64,000 bases of DNA. Source: Tridacna crocea. Its lineage: Eukaryota; Mollusca; Bivalvia; Cardiida; Cardiidae. Position 1 is the first letter of the stretch, and the number at the start of each line of letters is the position of its first letter. Position numbers and translations under genes: made by a program. Below, one piece after another: positions 51,346 through 63,354 of the stretch. The stretch spans positions 31,802,172-31,866,171 of the forward strand of contig OX031063.1 in NCBI GenBank assembly GCA_943736015.1. Reading direction: 5' to 3'. Below the pieces are notes generated by a model. It ran no database searches. It saw nothing but the letters and a program-made list of their open reading frames with translations, and was not told the DNA's origin.

Positions 51346-52914
51346 AGGTAACTGTCCCCCAAAGGTGATGCTACATTTTGACTGGTCGCCTCTGGGTACA
51401 GAGAAGATCAAGACAAAATTAATTGAAAGCTCTGCACAATTTTATGCGTCAGTTTCAACTTTGCAAATAGAACACAAAACTAGGATTGCTACTGCTGGTG
51501 TATTTTACTAACCCTTCATTTGAAATACAAATATTTTCAATTCAAAACTTAAAAAAAGAGATAACTGAGCATTTCATCTGTACTAGAGTTGTTTACGTCG
51601 TCCGAAAACATACAAAATGGCCGCCACGCACGATAGATTACGTCAATGACTTCTCCTAGGTTTACATGTTATGAATCATTTCTACAAGCTCTGTATGTAA
51701 TGAAGGGTTTGAAAATTTATCTTTAGTCATGTTTGTTAATAAAGTTGATTGCATTTCGCTGCAAAACAGACAAAATGACGAAACAGGAAGTCAGTATAGG
51801 GCGCTATCTTTGCTACCATAAAATTTACGATGGGCTAGAGAATGTACAGTCTACAATGAATGTCCAAATATGAAAAGAGTCACCGTAGCGTCTCATTATT
51901 GAGGCTAAAAGGTTATAAGCCATCGAAGATACGTAGCTATAGACCTCACGTGAATAAAATTTGTCCTGGACTTTTATCTGGCGCTGATGTTTGATAATTC
52001 AATCGCAAAAACTTTAACATTTTAGGCTGTGAATGTCTGTCGAATTATTTCTAGCAACACGTTTTGTGGGAAAAAAGTCACAGTTAATGTGCAAAGACTG
52101 AAGGAAAAAAATGTGTTTTCAGTTCAAACTGTGATTAAAAAAATTAAAAAAGTAGACCAACCTTCCACCGATTGTTTCATAATGAACCATTTTTATTCCA
52201 TTCAATTTCAATTAAAAATACTTTATTGGCTCAAATCTTCAGGTAAAAGATATATGAGCAAGTTACAATTCTAATATTTCATTTGTGACAACGAGAAATG
52301 TCTTTTCTACAGTAGGGGAAGTTTGAATGTGCAGATAGAATAAAGTTCTTCTAAGAAACACTAATTTTCAAAAACATTTTAAATCTTTACTCATACCCAT
52401 ATTACATAGGGTGGACTAAAGACGCAAAATGCTCTTGAGAAAGTCCCTCGTTACATGGCCTTGACATTGTCAACAGCTGATTTGTCGCTTATATCTTTTT
52501 AATAAGATGATTAACGCCGGAACACGTGAATTTGGATAATTTACTCAGAATTTACGAAAAAAGAGTGATTTGTGTGCAATAATTTCATTATATCTCCATG
52601 AAAAACATAAAATAAGTATAATTTATATTTACCGGAAACTATGTATTGATTTATTGATATGGATTTCGAAAACGAAAACATGGAACAAACGCATACACTT
52701 CATACAAGCAATATCCACAAAGGGGTAAAGACAGGAAGGAGGGGGGGGGGGTAGGGTTTAAACCCCACCTCTGTTCTCAAATAAATTTTCGTAGGGGGTA
52801 TTGAAGATCCCATTACTTGGATTTTTTTTACAGGTTCTTCAGAGTGTTTTTTTTTTAACTTTACTACAAAAAGACTAGGGCTTAATTTTTTATTCTTCCC
52901 TTTTAAAAACATTT
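51346..52914. other. Intergenic, no gene seen
   Basis: A loose inverted pair AACCCTTCATTTGAAA (51510) / ATGAAGGGTTTGAAAAT (51700) may mark a small element. The G run at 52741-52752 is low complexity. Confidence 0.4.
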
Positions 52915-53045
52915 GTAGATGGAGCCCAACCAGCGTAATTCATATTTGAAAAGGTAGAAAATATTGTGAGAGAAGGGGACCATTTCTTGCCCACATATCT
53001 CCCATCTGACAATCGGCACCCGCACCTTTAGGTCGTTACAAGACC
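52915..53045 (+). mobile_element. Family A MITE, decayed
   Basis: AAGGTAGAAAATATTGTGAG and CTTTAGGTCGTTACAAGACC bracket a lost core. Confidence 0.4.
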
Positions 53046-53499
53046 TTGCTGAAGAGTTAGAAAGGTTAGGGGTTTTCCATGTTCAAAACCCAGAGCATTT
53101 TTTCGAATTCGAATCACTGAAAATATTCTGTTAGAACGATTTGAAAATATCGAGGATAAAAAGAGCAACTGGCTCATTAAAACTATTCGCACCCATCATT
53201 TTGGTTTTTTGTAAATGTGGCACGTAAATTGGTGTATTGTTTATTTTAAGCGAAATGGGTAAAAGCGCTGAAAAAACCTTAAAACCAGAACCTTTCACGC
53301 TGTTTAAATAGAAAATAGGCTGTGGTAGATGCCAACAACTGTTAGATAATACTTTTTCGAAATTATCATGATTAAAAAAAACAATCTTGTTATTGCACTA
53401 AAGGGCGGGTAAAATATTCATTTAGTCGTTACAATTTGTTAAAAACAATGCGTCGTGCGTTTTCTCGTTGAAATCCTAGAAAACGGCTAACAAATTCTA

Positions 53500-53690
53500 A
53501 GGCAAATAGACTAAATTGCATTCTAAGCCTTATTCTTTATCTAGAAAGTAACGCAATTTCTGATTGGCTTTACGATTTGATTTACCCAATTAGACTTTGC
53601 GTTTCTTTCAAATTCAGAAAATCTTACATAATTCAACAGAGAATTGTATTAAGAATGGTTGGTGAATTCGTGCCTTCGCTAAAAATAAGG
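53500..53690. mobile_element. Family E MITE
   Basis: TCTGATTGGCTTTACGATTT / GATTTACCCAATTAGA core; right end GAATGGTTGGTGAATTCGTGCC. Confidence 0.7.
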
Positions 53691-54042
53691 GCAGTAAAAA
53701 TCTGCTCAACCTGTTTTTCGATAACATGCACTATCTTTGAAAAAAATCTGGGTACAACATCTGGAACCGCTTTACACTTATCGATGCTTGGAGCAATTAA
53801 GAAACTTTGTAAACGGTTAGGTAGTGGTTTGCTTATGTGGAAGGTGGTTTGTTTATATTTAATTATAGGCTTAGCCCTACTTGAACGGTCCAAGAATAAC
53901 GACGTGAACAAACGGTGAAGAGTGGTTATTGAGTTCTGCTTATGCGTTACTGTGGAAGGATTTATTACCCATCTTCTACACGCTTGACTTAAGCTCTCAA
54001 CAGCCTCTACTTGACGCTGATTATCTTTTCTTGCTGTTTCAG

Positions 54043-54766
54043 GCGGCAAAATTGGGTCCCATATCAGCTGTCCGGCTGCTATGCGATCTGGCGTTTACAT
54101 TGTAAACGAGCCACAGCCAGACGCGGATAGCAGTTCATATTACGGAGAATATAACCAGGACTTAGTACACACCATGGAGAACGAGCAACAAGAAGTGCCT
54201 GTAGAGGCGGAGTTAAATCCGAGTGAACAGGAACAGGAAGTTAATAACGTCGCACCTAGTGCACCGGAAGTGCCTGACGATGGCGACAAGGAAGTTGAAG
54301 AAATTGACGATTTACACGAAAATGACGTTGTAGACAATGTGAACGGGGAAAATGACCCGGAAGTTGAAATTCAAATTCCGCCACAGGATGGAAACGCTCC
54401 TTTAGCGGAGCAGGAACGTGTTAGTGGACTTACAGTGCCCCCACCTTCTCCAATGGAATCTAACACTGATGAGGACCCGAAACCTCTTATTGACATTGAG
54501 GACGATACAAATAATGAGGAAATCAAAGAACTACCAGTGCCGGAAAAAGAGGACATAGTTTTCATTGAGCATGAACAGGTACCTATGCATGAATCCACTC
54601 CGAAAAAAGAGAAAAAAGAGAAAAGGGTTAAGGAAGTGAAGCTAAAAGAGAAGGATAAGAAGCCAAAGGAGAAGAAACCGAAGAAACCAAAAGAACCCAA
54701 ACTACCAAAACCTCCAAAGCCACCACGCAAACCTCTCTTTGACTTCCAAGTACCACCTCTGTACAA
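54043..54766 (+). CDS. Internal exon of an unrecognised acidic/Lys-Pro-rich protein
   Basis: Acceptor TTGCTGTTTCAG ends at 54042 and donor AA|GTAAGT starts at 54767, phase 2 out. The open frame runs the whole length: an upstream part (GKIGSHISCPAA) precedes a Met at 54081, so it could be either an internal exon or a first coding exon with that Met. The product is strongly acidic for ~160 residues (repeated EVE, EEID, DND), then switches to a Lys/Pro block (KKEKKEKRVKEVKLKEKDKK, then repeated KPKEP/KPPKPP), and ends PLFDFQVPPLYK. No signal peptide or helix is seen. No catalytic domain is recognised; it looks like a disordered adaptor or cytosolic tail. Codon use and the absence of stops against an AT-rich background support a real exon. 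Confidence 0.72.
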
Positions 54767-54853
54767 GTAAGTTTTACTTTCTTATTAATCAGTCTTTAAC
54801 TCTGTTGCTGCCGGGGAAATGAGCGGTGCTATGGAAAAAAAGGGGTTTCACTC

Positions 54854-55074
54854 TTAACCAAATGACAAAATTTCAGACTGGTCCAAATTGAAAGCACTTG
54901 CAGACGACCAAATAAACGTAACTCAAAACTGAAATTTGTTTTTAACAAGGTAGAAAACATTGTTGGAAAAGAAGAAAATGCTGGTTACCAGCATTTTCTC
55001 CTTTTCCAACAATATTTTCAAAAGGCTTCTTTCCTTGGGTCGTAAAAACCAAGGATTGTTTGGTAAAGGGTTAA
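54854..55074 (+). mobile_element. Family A MITE, complete, in the intron after 54766
   Basis: TTAA at 54854-54857 and 55071-55074; palindrome 54952-55022. It starts 88 nt after the exon donor. Confidence 0.9.
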
Positions 55075-55104
55075 GACATTTCCTCACATATGAGCAAGTC
55101 GTCA

Positions 55105-55375
55105 CATATGGAGTGCAACACACGAAAAGGTGCATTCGGACATTTGCGTAAAGTGTCGTCCCGGATTAGCCTGCGCAGTCCGCGCAGGCTAATCCGAGAC
55201 GGCACTTTACGACTACATTAGATTTTGTGCTACAGTAGACTTGCGTAAAACAGAAAATCACATAAAATCGGAAAATGTCGTTTCGGATTAGCCTGTGCGG
55301 ACTTCACAAGCTGATCAGAGACGACATTTTACGCAAATGTCCGAATGACCCTTTTCGTGTGTTGCACTCCATATG
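55105..55375. mobile_element. Family C MITE, complete type copy
   Basis: Ends CATATGGAGTGCAACACACG / CGTGTGTTGCACTCCATATG, then GCATTCGGACATTTGCGTAA on both sides. Contains two separate inner dyads (GGATTAGCCTGCGC…GCAGGCTAATCC and GGATTAGCCTGTG…AGCTGATC). Confidence 0.93.
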
Positions 55376-55399
55376 ATATATCAACAGACACCATTTTGT

Positions 55400-55565
55400 C
55401 TAACAATCGACTTGATCATGATGTAGTATAGTCCTTGGACATCCAGAAAATATACAAAATGCAAGGAGTTTCGGCCAATGTCAGCCTACGTTGCCCGCAC
55501 AGGTTGACATGGGGTGAAACTGTTTGCAAATGCATTTAGCCCTCTTTTCTCAGAGCGAACATGAC
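55400..55565. mobile_element. Family D element
   Basis: GTCAGCCTACGTTGCCCGCACAGGTTGAC hairpin; CAAATGCATTTAGCCCTC tail. Confidence 0.6.
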
Positions 55566-55619
55566 TCAAATATGTTGAACTTGAACCAAGGTCCAAACTG
55601 TAGATTTCCACTACAACTG

Positions 55620-55755
55620 AAGTTGGATTTTGATCAGGCAGCGGACGGTGTAAGTCCAAGATCCGACTGAGCATTCTTGGCAGTCTGATCTTTGACTACG
55701 TCGTCCGCAAAAGCTAATTAACTCGTTAAGTCGCAAATGGTAGCAAAAGAGTTAA
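55620..55755. mobile_element. Family B MITE, partial
   Basis: GCGGACGGTGTAAGTCCAAGATC…GTCTGATCTTTGACTACGTC. Confidence 0.65.
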
Positions 55756-55783
55756 ACAAATTTTATTGACTGTCACATGTAGT

Positions 55784-56011
55784 TTAACTCATTATCAAAC
55801 GACAAAATCTTAGTTTGTCCAAATCGAAAGCATTTGTAGACGACAAAATAAAAGTGACTGAATAGTTGAAATTTGTTTTGTGAAGGGTAGAAAACATTGT
55901 GGGAAAAAGAGAAAATGCTGGTTATCAGCATTTTCTCCTTTCCCCACAATGTTTTCCAAAGGCTTCTTTCTCGGGGTCGTCAAAAGTAGGGATTTTGTGG
56001 TAATGGCTTAA
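55784..56011 (+). mobile_element. Family A MITE, complete
   Basis: TTAA at 55784-55787 and 56008-56011; central palindrome 55890-55955 with two mismatches. Confidence 0.9.
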
Positions 56012-56399
56012 GCATTAAATTTTATCCTATCGAAATCATATAGTTATTATCACAAGATCATGTAAAGTTTGGTGAATTTATTGCATAGCATATACAGACC
56101 TATACTGAGGACTTTAAAGGTATTCCTTTTCGTAAACAGGCAGATTTTAGACCTACATCAGACATCACGTATGTGAAGTCCGATCTTATTTATAATCTCA
56201 GCAAAATTGGTCCATAGTCGCATATGGTAGGACAGTGGCAAATAAAGTCCAGCCCGTTTTACTTTTTGACCTATTTAAAGTCGTTAGATGCTATTAAAAA
56301 AGTAATATAAAACACATGAATTTCTCTGAGTGTATGGAAAAAAGTCTGAAGAAAAGAAGCAACGATTTGTTGAAAGGAGAGGGTCTTTTCCTATATATA

Positions 56400-56450
56400 A
56401 AATTTTTAAAAGGAGTATATAATATATACTCCTTTTAAAAATTTTGCCTT
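56400..56450. repeat. AT-rich perfect hairpin
   Basis: AAATTTTTAAAAGGAGTATA followed directly by TATACTCCTTTTAAAAATTT. Confidence 0.85.
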
Positions 56451-56479
56451 TCATAACAATATACAATACAATATCTTTA

Positions 56480-56685
56480 TTTAAGTATTCAATCAAAGGT
56501 ATTTGCAAACAAAAAATAAATGGAGACCGAAATAACGATTGGCTAGCAAATAATATTTGTATAAGAGAAAATGCTGGTTTACCAGCATTCCCCCCCCCCC
56601 CCCCCCCCCCTTTCTCACAATATTTTCAACGTCCTTTCTTTCCCTTAAGTTCGTCAAAAGACGGGTTTGTGTGGTAAACGATTAA
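56480..56685 (+). mobile_element. Family A MITE with a poly-C run in its core
   Basis: GAGAAAATGCTGGTTTACCAGCATT followed by 21 C at 56590-56610, replacing TTCTCC; ends GTGTGGTAAACGATTA. The C run may be a polymorphic expansion or a sequencing artefact. Confidence 0.7.
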
Positions 56686-56914
56686 AAACAGGGGAACAAA
56701 TAAACTTTTAACAGTTAAAGCACTGAAAGAGTCAATTTCTTAACTCTTACAAGAGTAAAGGCTGTATGTTGTGGGAAATATCCATTTGAGGCGAAGTATA
56801 GGGGTTTCTTTTTGTAGTTCATTGGCAGCAGGAACATGTTTCCGAAAATAAAGTAGGTCAATGCAAAACAAAACAAGTGTAAAGGTTTCAATCTGCAGCC
56901 ATTTTGTGAGCTTT

Positions 56915-57143
56915 TTAACCCTTTACCAAACAATTCATGGTTTTTACGATCTAGAGGAGGAAATCTTCTGAAAACAATGTGGGAAAAGGAGAAAATGCTG
57001 ATAACCAGCATTTTCTCCTTTTCCCACAATGTTTTCTACTCTTCTAAAGTCAACTTTCATTTTTTGAGCCACATTTATTTTGCCGTCCGCAAATTCTTTC
57101 AATTTGGACAAGTTTAAAATTTTGTTGTTTGGTAAAGACTTAA
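56915..57143 (-). mobile_element. Family A MITE, complete
   Basis: TTAA at 56915-56918 and 57140-57143; central palindrome 56970-57040. Confidence 0.9.
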
Positions 57144-57394
57144 GATGGCAAGGAAAGAAACGGTAAAAGTACATCCTTTTTTTGAAAAAAAAAACACGCA
57201 TACAAACAAAAAAAATATCTGTTAGAAGAAGGCTTTACTTGCAGTAAAATTTACTCCTTTCCATATTTTTTGTTTTTCTATACCACAAACCTGTTTACAA
57301 TTAATTCGAGCGTACACTTACAGAGTTTTATCACAAAACCCATCTGCACACGGACCCCAGGCGGGCCGAAACGTTTGCCTTTATGTAGCATTGC

Positions 57395-57620
57395 TGTTAA
57401 CCCTTATATTGCTAGGTATAGAAATAAAAAGTCGCTTTTGAGTCAGTAGTATAAAGTTAAAAACGCGACTATTGCTATTTCAAAGTTTTGTTTCTTGTTT
57501 AGAGCAAATATCTGCCTTGCAAACAGTGTAGATCCAAGATCAGACTGCATGTTCTGCACGGTCTGATCGTGATCTACACAGTTCGCATATTGTTCTTGGG
57601 TCAAGCTTAGCTGTCTTCCA
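57395..57620. mobile_element. Family B MITE
   Basis: TTAACCCTTATATTGCTAGG left; core AAGATCAGACTGCATGTTCT; right GGTCAAGCTTAGC. Confidence 0.8.
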
Positions 57621-57644
57621 GTTACTATAAAGCTGTCTCCTTAC

Positions 57645-57860
57645 ACAATGCTAAGAACAGTTCGACTCGTGACCTCGAGGCCCTGGTTCTAGCTTCACTA
57701 GCTCCACTGGGCCTTTCACAGGAGTGTCCTTAGGCTAGACACAACAGAGCTTAGCCTAGTACTGGTGAGACCTAGGAAAACGTAAATATGTAAGCTGTGA
57801 TATGACTGCAAAAATGTTGAAAGCGGCGTAAAACACCATTCAAACAAACAAACAAACAGA
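57645..57860 (+). repeat. SINE with (CAAA)n tail
   Basis: Ends ATATGACTGCAAAAATGTTG, GCGGCGTAAAACACCATTCA then CAAACAAACAAACAAACA. The head is tRNA-like but poorly preserved (GTTCGACTCG). Confidence 0.65.
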
Positions 57861-58135
57861 GTCTGAGCTTTGTTGTAAAGGGTTCAAAGTGTTAGAGTTA
57901 AAAGATTTTTCCGTATGAAAACCCGGTCAAAAAAGTCTTGGAGCGTAGATTAGTATCAGTGGAGAGTTTTTAATGCAACTTTGAAGTGCGTTTCAGCCTT
58001 GAAACTCTTAACTCAAAAGAAAAGATACAGCTTTGCTTCAAAGAAATCACATTTTATTTTTCTAGGTTTTTCATTTTCTGTGTCAGGAATGTTATGAGTC
58101 ATAAGCTGTGAAAAGGTGGACTATTGTAACTGCAA

Positions 58136-58306
58136 TTAACCCATTACCACACAGTCCCTACTTTTGACGACCTCGAGAAAGAAGCCTTAAGAAAACATTG
58201 TGAAAAAAAGAGGAAATGCTGGTAACCAGCATTTTCTCCTTTTCCCACAATGTTATCTACCCCTCACAAAACATACTTCAAATTTTCAGTCACTTTTATT
58301 TTGTAA
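58136..58306 (-). mobile_element. Family A MITE, 3' truncated
   Basis: TTAACCCATTACCACACAGT; palindrome 58192-58258; stops after TTTTATTTTGT. Confidence 0.85.
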
Positions 58307-58394
58307 TGCATTACAAAGATGCACATTAAACACCCCCCCTTTACCGACATCGTTGCTTAGATACTTTACTCTTTTCCTGTTATTCTGATTAATA

Positions 58395-58566
58395 ACTATA
58401 GTAAATTTCTTATTGCTTGTGTGAAAACCCAAATTTTGTTATTTCAAAGTTTTGTTTTGAGGAACAATATCTTATTCTCGGACAGTGTAGATCCAAGATC
58501 AGAGTGCACGTTCTGTGCACTGTACGCAAAAGGTCAGTGAGTCCCGCTTAGCAGCCTAAGGGTTAA
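58395..58566. mobile_element. Family B MITE
   Basis: CGGACAGTGTAGATCCAAGATC, core partly deleted, right end TTAGCAGCCTAAGGGTTAA. Confidence 0.75.
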
Positions 58567-59454
58567 ATCCTCTAGCTGAGTATCATAGATCAAGATATAT
58601 GTACATCATGTAACGCAGGAAATGGGTCAATCAATTCTAAAGGCTCTCAGGATCTTGGTTCAAGGCACAGTATGGAAGATTATGATAATATAAGCCTTTG
58701 CTGTCAGAAATCTTAGCGTGTATAAATAGAAACATCAGAGTAATGGGTTCAGCCTTAATCGTTGTTTTTAATGGTTCGTTTCAAACGTGCTTTATTAATC
58801 CCTTTGAACACCCAGATTGTTCTCGAAATAGGTGCTACTAAACATACATTTACCAAAACCTATGTAGACCATAAGAAAATAAAATAAAAGATGAAATCTA
58901 GAATCATGCACCACCTGGTACTTGAAAAGGAGTCCGGACGGAAATACTTTTAAAATTGTGTAGACAGGAAAAAAATAAAATGCACAACGTGAAAAAAAAA
59001 ATGTCGGCTTTGCAAGGTACTCAGGGGAAAAAATGCTGTATATAGTATCTATGAAAGTATTTTCCCACTGTCGGTATACTCCGGTACCATTGGAAGACAC
59101 TCTCTCCTGTGCCTGTACTACAATTTTCAAAATGGTATTTCGATATAAATTCGCATGTCCTCGTATTACTTTAAAAAGTCACAGATATATTTTAATGTAT
59201 TCAAATCACCAACTGGGATTGACAGAATAAAGCTTCATAGCAGAGACCTTTAAATAAAAAGCTGTCGAAGGTTAAAAAAGGGTTGCATTGAGAAAAAAAA
59301 AAGATGCAATGTTGTAGATAATAGCTTGATTATAAAACGGGCCTGTAGTAAGGTGAACTCTGCACGTCTTTGTTTCTTTGTTTACATCTTTGAGATTTCC
59401 TCCCACGGCGTGAGACATACCGGCAAATACTTACTTTATTCTAAGGGTACCAGA
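58567..59454. other. Inter-exon or intergenic, no gene recognised
   Basis: A 111-codon minus-strand frame at 58795-59130 has hydrophobic stretches but no recognisable family; likely chance. Confidence 0.4.
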
Positions 59455-59645
59455 TTATAGGCTGATGAGCGCAACTTAGAGAGTTCCTGAGGGCAGTGAA
59501 ATAAGATCAGTCTGCACAGAAAGTGCAGTCTGATGATCTTAGATCTACCCTGTCCGATTCAGAGTGTTTTCCCAGCTAGAATTTAAGAATCTTTCAATGT
59601 AACTGGGACTTTTCAATCAATTTATTTAGCAGTTTAAGGATGAAT
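59455..59645. mobile_element. Family B MITE
   Basis: TATAGGCTGATGAGCGCAAC, AGATCAGTCTGCACAGAAAG core, right end ATTTAGCAGTTTAAGGA. Confidence 0.7.
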
Positions 59646-60402
59646 GATCACTTTTTGTGCAATTGCAGTGGAAGAAATCCAGACTACGACAAAGGGATAA
59701 GACTACAAAAATAGATTTGCGGGTGCATTAAGTTTATTTTAATCCTTAAAGGTGGCCCTTCAGATTTTGGGACGAAAATTTTACAAAAATAAAAAAAAAA
59801 ATCCTTATACTCCCAAAGCCTTTTAATTTTCATTCATAAAACCCCAGTAGTTGAAAACCATCCAAGAACAAGAGAAACTAGAGATTTACTACAGGCCAGG
59901 TCGACACGTTCTATTTTTACATGAGCAACTCGCTCATTTACATATTGGAAATATACAGATAAAGCTTCAAACATAGCGTTCGAAAAAGACATTATGGAAA
60001 AATAATTACATGTTTGTTATGCTATTGAATTTAAGCATCATCAGTCACTTGCCAGTCACTTAACATTCCCACTATGCTTTTTTTTTTTATTTTTGGAGGG
60101 AAATCTAAAAATAGCTTAAGAGGCTACGTAGCCTTTTAAGGAAATCCCATAAAAAAATTTTGTTTTATAATATTATGATTCTTAATTATTGATGATCTGT
60201 ATTGTTTTTTCATAATAAATTTCAATGATATATATATATATTAATTTGTTGTGATGTGAATTATCTAAATACCCACCTTTGACCTTTAACTAAATGAGCT
60301 GAAACTTTCGAACTAATTATTGAAAACCTCAAAACCCCAAGTTTTGCTTTTTCCAAAAAAAACCCCCAATTTTTGTGGGGGTGGGGGTCGGATTGTTAGT
60401 TT
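59646..60402. other. AT-rich DNA, nothing recognised
   Basis: Homopolymer-rich; a TATATATATATA run near 60229. Confidence 0.5.
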
Positions 60403-60608
60403 AAACATATTTATTTTACATTGATTGAGAAACAAGTTCTTACAACTTATACTAATCTCTCTTGATTCTGCTTCCTGGGAACTATACCAGTACCCGCGCC
60501 GAATGTGTGGGCCAATGAAAAATCCCAAGTTGACACCCGCTCTCGTGTATCGAACTCAGGCTCTTTAGTTTATGAGGCCGACGCTCTACCTCACAACCAC
60601 GGACACCG
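60403..60608 (-). repeat. tRNA-derived SINE
   Basis: Minus strand: TTGTGAGGTAGAGCGTCGGC (A box), CTGAGTTCGATACACG (B box), then a unique body ending CTTGTTTCTCAATCAATG. The 3' part recurs at ~28500-28570. Confidence 0.8.
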
Positions 60609-61080
60609 CGGGTTGTTGTCTGGTTAAGGATTAATTGAACATTTAGGCCTGCGTATAGATTGGAGATCAGATAGCATGTTATATGCGGTTTCAGTCACTG
60701 ATTGAGGTCGAATTGAGTCTTTCATTCACTATATACTACAGGCAAAAATTACATCTTCCTACACTTTTTTGTACCCTATATATTTCGACCTGTTTTAGTG
60801 ATAGATACATACATGTATCCGGTAATTATCAAATAGGCGCCATACATCTGTCAGAAATCTCCCACAGCTGTACATACTGGGTTTATCAGTACTATCGATC
60901 CTGAATCTGACGTTATGATAATACCGAAGAAAGATTATCTACACTTCAAGGAAGCATAACAGATAACTTGAAAATGACATCATTTTTGTTTTATCCCTGC
61001 AAAATTATCAAAGTACTGAAAGTACTGGCAGATCAGCGGATGTGGGATAAGCGGCCTTGGTAAACTTGGTTGGTCCACAG

Positions 61081-61303
61081 AAGATTTGGTTCGACACGGA
61101 TCCATCCGATTCGGTTAGCTCCGGTGACGTTATCCACTACTCATATCACATTAGGAAATGTCGTGAAAAAAATGTGTTTGTTGATCTTTCACTGGGAAAA
61201 ATGCAAATAAAGAACATATCGGCAGATGAATTGAAACTTGAAGACTGCGTAGAGTTCACTTTTCGAGACCTACAACAACTGCTTCAAAGACGACTTTGGA
61301 TAG
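61081..61303 (+). CDS. Probable internal exon, unrecognised small folded domain
   Basis: Acceptor GGTCCACAG ends at 61080, donor GTAAAT at 61304; phase 0 in, phase 1 out. The 74-residue translation starts KIWFDTDPSDSVSSGDVIHY and includes FVDLSLGKMQIKNISADELK and a C-terminal EFTFRDLQQLLQRRLWIG, a mix of predicted strands and one amphipathic helix. I do not recognise the family. It may belong to the same gene as 54043-54766, but that exon ends in phase 2, so at least one more exon (length 1 mod 3) would be needed between them. Confidence 0.5.
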
Positions 61304-62261
61304 GTAAATATTAGTCTAATTTGAATAGGTCACTAATTTGATTTGCATATATGCGAAAATCTTTTATGTTATCGATCACATCAGTCTGCGACCTCGTTTT
61401 CAGAACATATATAAATGTAGTGGTATTATCATGTTGTATAACGAAAATCTAACCTGTAGTTTAAGCGAAATGAACTCATTTATTCATACACAGGCATCGA
61501 TCAAATAGAACTGGTAGAGTTTCTGTGGTTCATATCAACAATTATTCAGAAGAATTATAAGTTCTGACTGAACAATCATTTTCTGTGTGTAGTACTTGGC
61601 TTTTATGTGTGTAATTATTTTTTAAAAATAAGCCCAAACGGATATTGCTTACAGTTGCAGGAGTCCCAACTTTAAATCAGTAATTGAACATAAAAATATC
61701 TAGCCAAAAGTACATGCCACAGTAGTGCAAATTAAACTCTGAATTCACACAAAAATGTCTCCGAATCGAACGATGTAAAACCAAGAAAATCTTGATCTTC
61801 AACATACGAAAAGCGGGTGGACATGCACTTAGCATCCATCTTGCTAAATATTCTGATCCTCTATCTGTTCTACTTTTGTAAGTGTAGCGTTTATTTTGGA
61901 TCAAATTATTTACCAAGGTTGTGCATACAGAGCAAGGGTGATGGCCATTTGGACAATTAAGAACACATAGCCTCTCTCTCGTCTGTCTCTCTATCTACTT
62001 GGACATCTCCCAGTCACAGAACACTCACTCTCTCGCTCTCTGTCTCTCTGTGCCCATCTGGACATAGGGAGAAGGGATATTTCTAAAGTAGCTAAAGCAT
62101 TAAGCTTAAAACATTAACTGAAGTTGAAAGGTTAGGGCCAAACGTTTTTCATCACGCAGTTAATCTTTAATTATCCTTATCGTTAAGAGCATGCCAGAGT
62201 GCGTGGATCTTTAAAGCCTGAGAATACTTGAGGGTAGAGCAACCCGATAGAAATCTCCATC
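61304..62261. other. Putative intron of the right-hand locus; CT-rich block
   Basis: A C/T-rich stretch of CTCTCTCGTCTGTCTCTCTA type at 61970-62055; no exon seen. Confidence 0.4.
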
Positions 62262-62482
62262 CCTTCACCTGCTGAATAACTAAAATGAAACTTTGAAGTT
62301 GACAGTAAAAACCTGAATATTGATATTTGAAAGCTGACTTGGTTTTTTTTTTCTTCTTACTGGACAGTAGTACTCTGGACAGCGTAAATCAAAGAGCAGA
62401 CTGCACTTTATGTGCAGTCTAATCTTGATCTACACTTTCTTCAAGAGGTCAATAAGTCGCACTTAGCAACCCACGGGTTTAA
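62262..62482. mobile_element. Family B MITE
   Basis: TTCACCTGCTGAATAACTAA left; core AGAGCAGACTGCACTTTATG; right ACCCACGGGTTTAA. Confidence 0.78.
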
Positions 62483-63354
62483 AATACTGCTGTTCCTATT
62501 AACAGAACAGAACAATCTTTTTATTCACACGCATGCTGCACAGTCACCCTAGAAACTAAATTTTGTACCACATAAGGTTGACAATATCCTTGTAAAATGT
62601 GGATTACTTTAAGATTTAAAGACTTTTGCAGATCCTATAATGCTAACATCAGCTTGTATACGAACCTCGATAGTGATGTAAATATACGTCTTTTTTTTTC
62701 ATTTTTGCACGCAAACAAAAGTCGTTGGTCTTTTTTTTTTTCCCTTCTAGGATTTTCTTATAAAAAAACATGTCTAAAGTGCACTTCAGAGCGCGTGTCT
62801 GATTTCATGTTGTGTTTTCCCTCATTTCTCCCTTTGCTATTACGTCAATGGCAGTTATAGTTTTTTTGACTAAAATTTATCATGAAATGAACAAAACCGT
62901 TTTAAACTTCGTTGCTTGGCAACATTTTCGTTTGGTGAGTGAGTAAACGATTTACAAGCCTTCGGTTTTATGGCCAATTTAGTGGGCCTAAGCTTTTTTT
63001 CCTCACGATGCCTTTTGGTTATTTACCTTCAGTCCAACCTACATAGACTCTTTTGGCTATTTTGTGGTCAATCCAGATCAAAACTGGACAGCTGACTTTA
63101 TGTAAAAAAGAAGGTTCTGGTTATAGGTAACGTCACTGTGTATGCCAATCGTAGCATACTTTCAAATTTTAGAAATACCATAGGATAAAAGAAATATTAA
63201 TTAAAAAAAAGACCTTAAATGGGACATTCTAAAAGAGAAAAAAAATCTGGACAAGGAAATTTGTTTTTTTCTTTTCGCAATGCTTTATTATATTCATTTC
63301 ACTTATCTCGGGGTCAAGGGGTTGATAAAATAAGCCCTGCTTTTTGAAAATGGG
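62483..63354. other. No gene or element recognised
   Basis: AT-rich with T runs. Confidence 0.45.

Noticed and set aside
53577-53918. 113-codon plus-strand frame
   Set aside because: Begins inside a family E MITE; overlapped by an equally long minus-strand frame; no domain.
54371-54766. 131-codon minus-strand frame rich in Gly/Ser/Phe
   Set aside because: Antisense shadow of the Lys/Pro exon.
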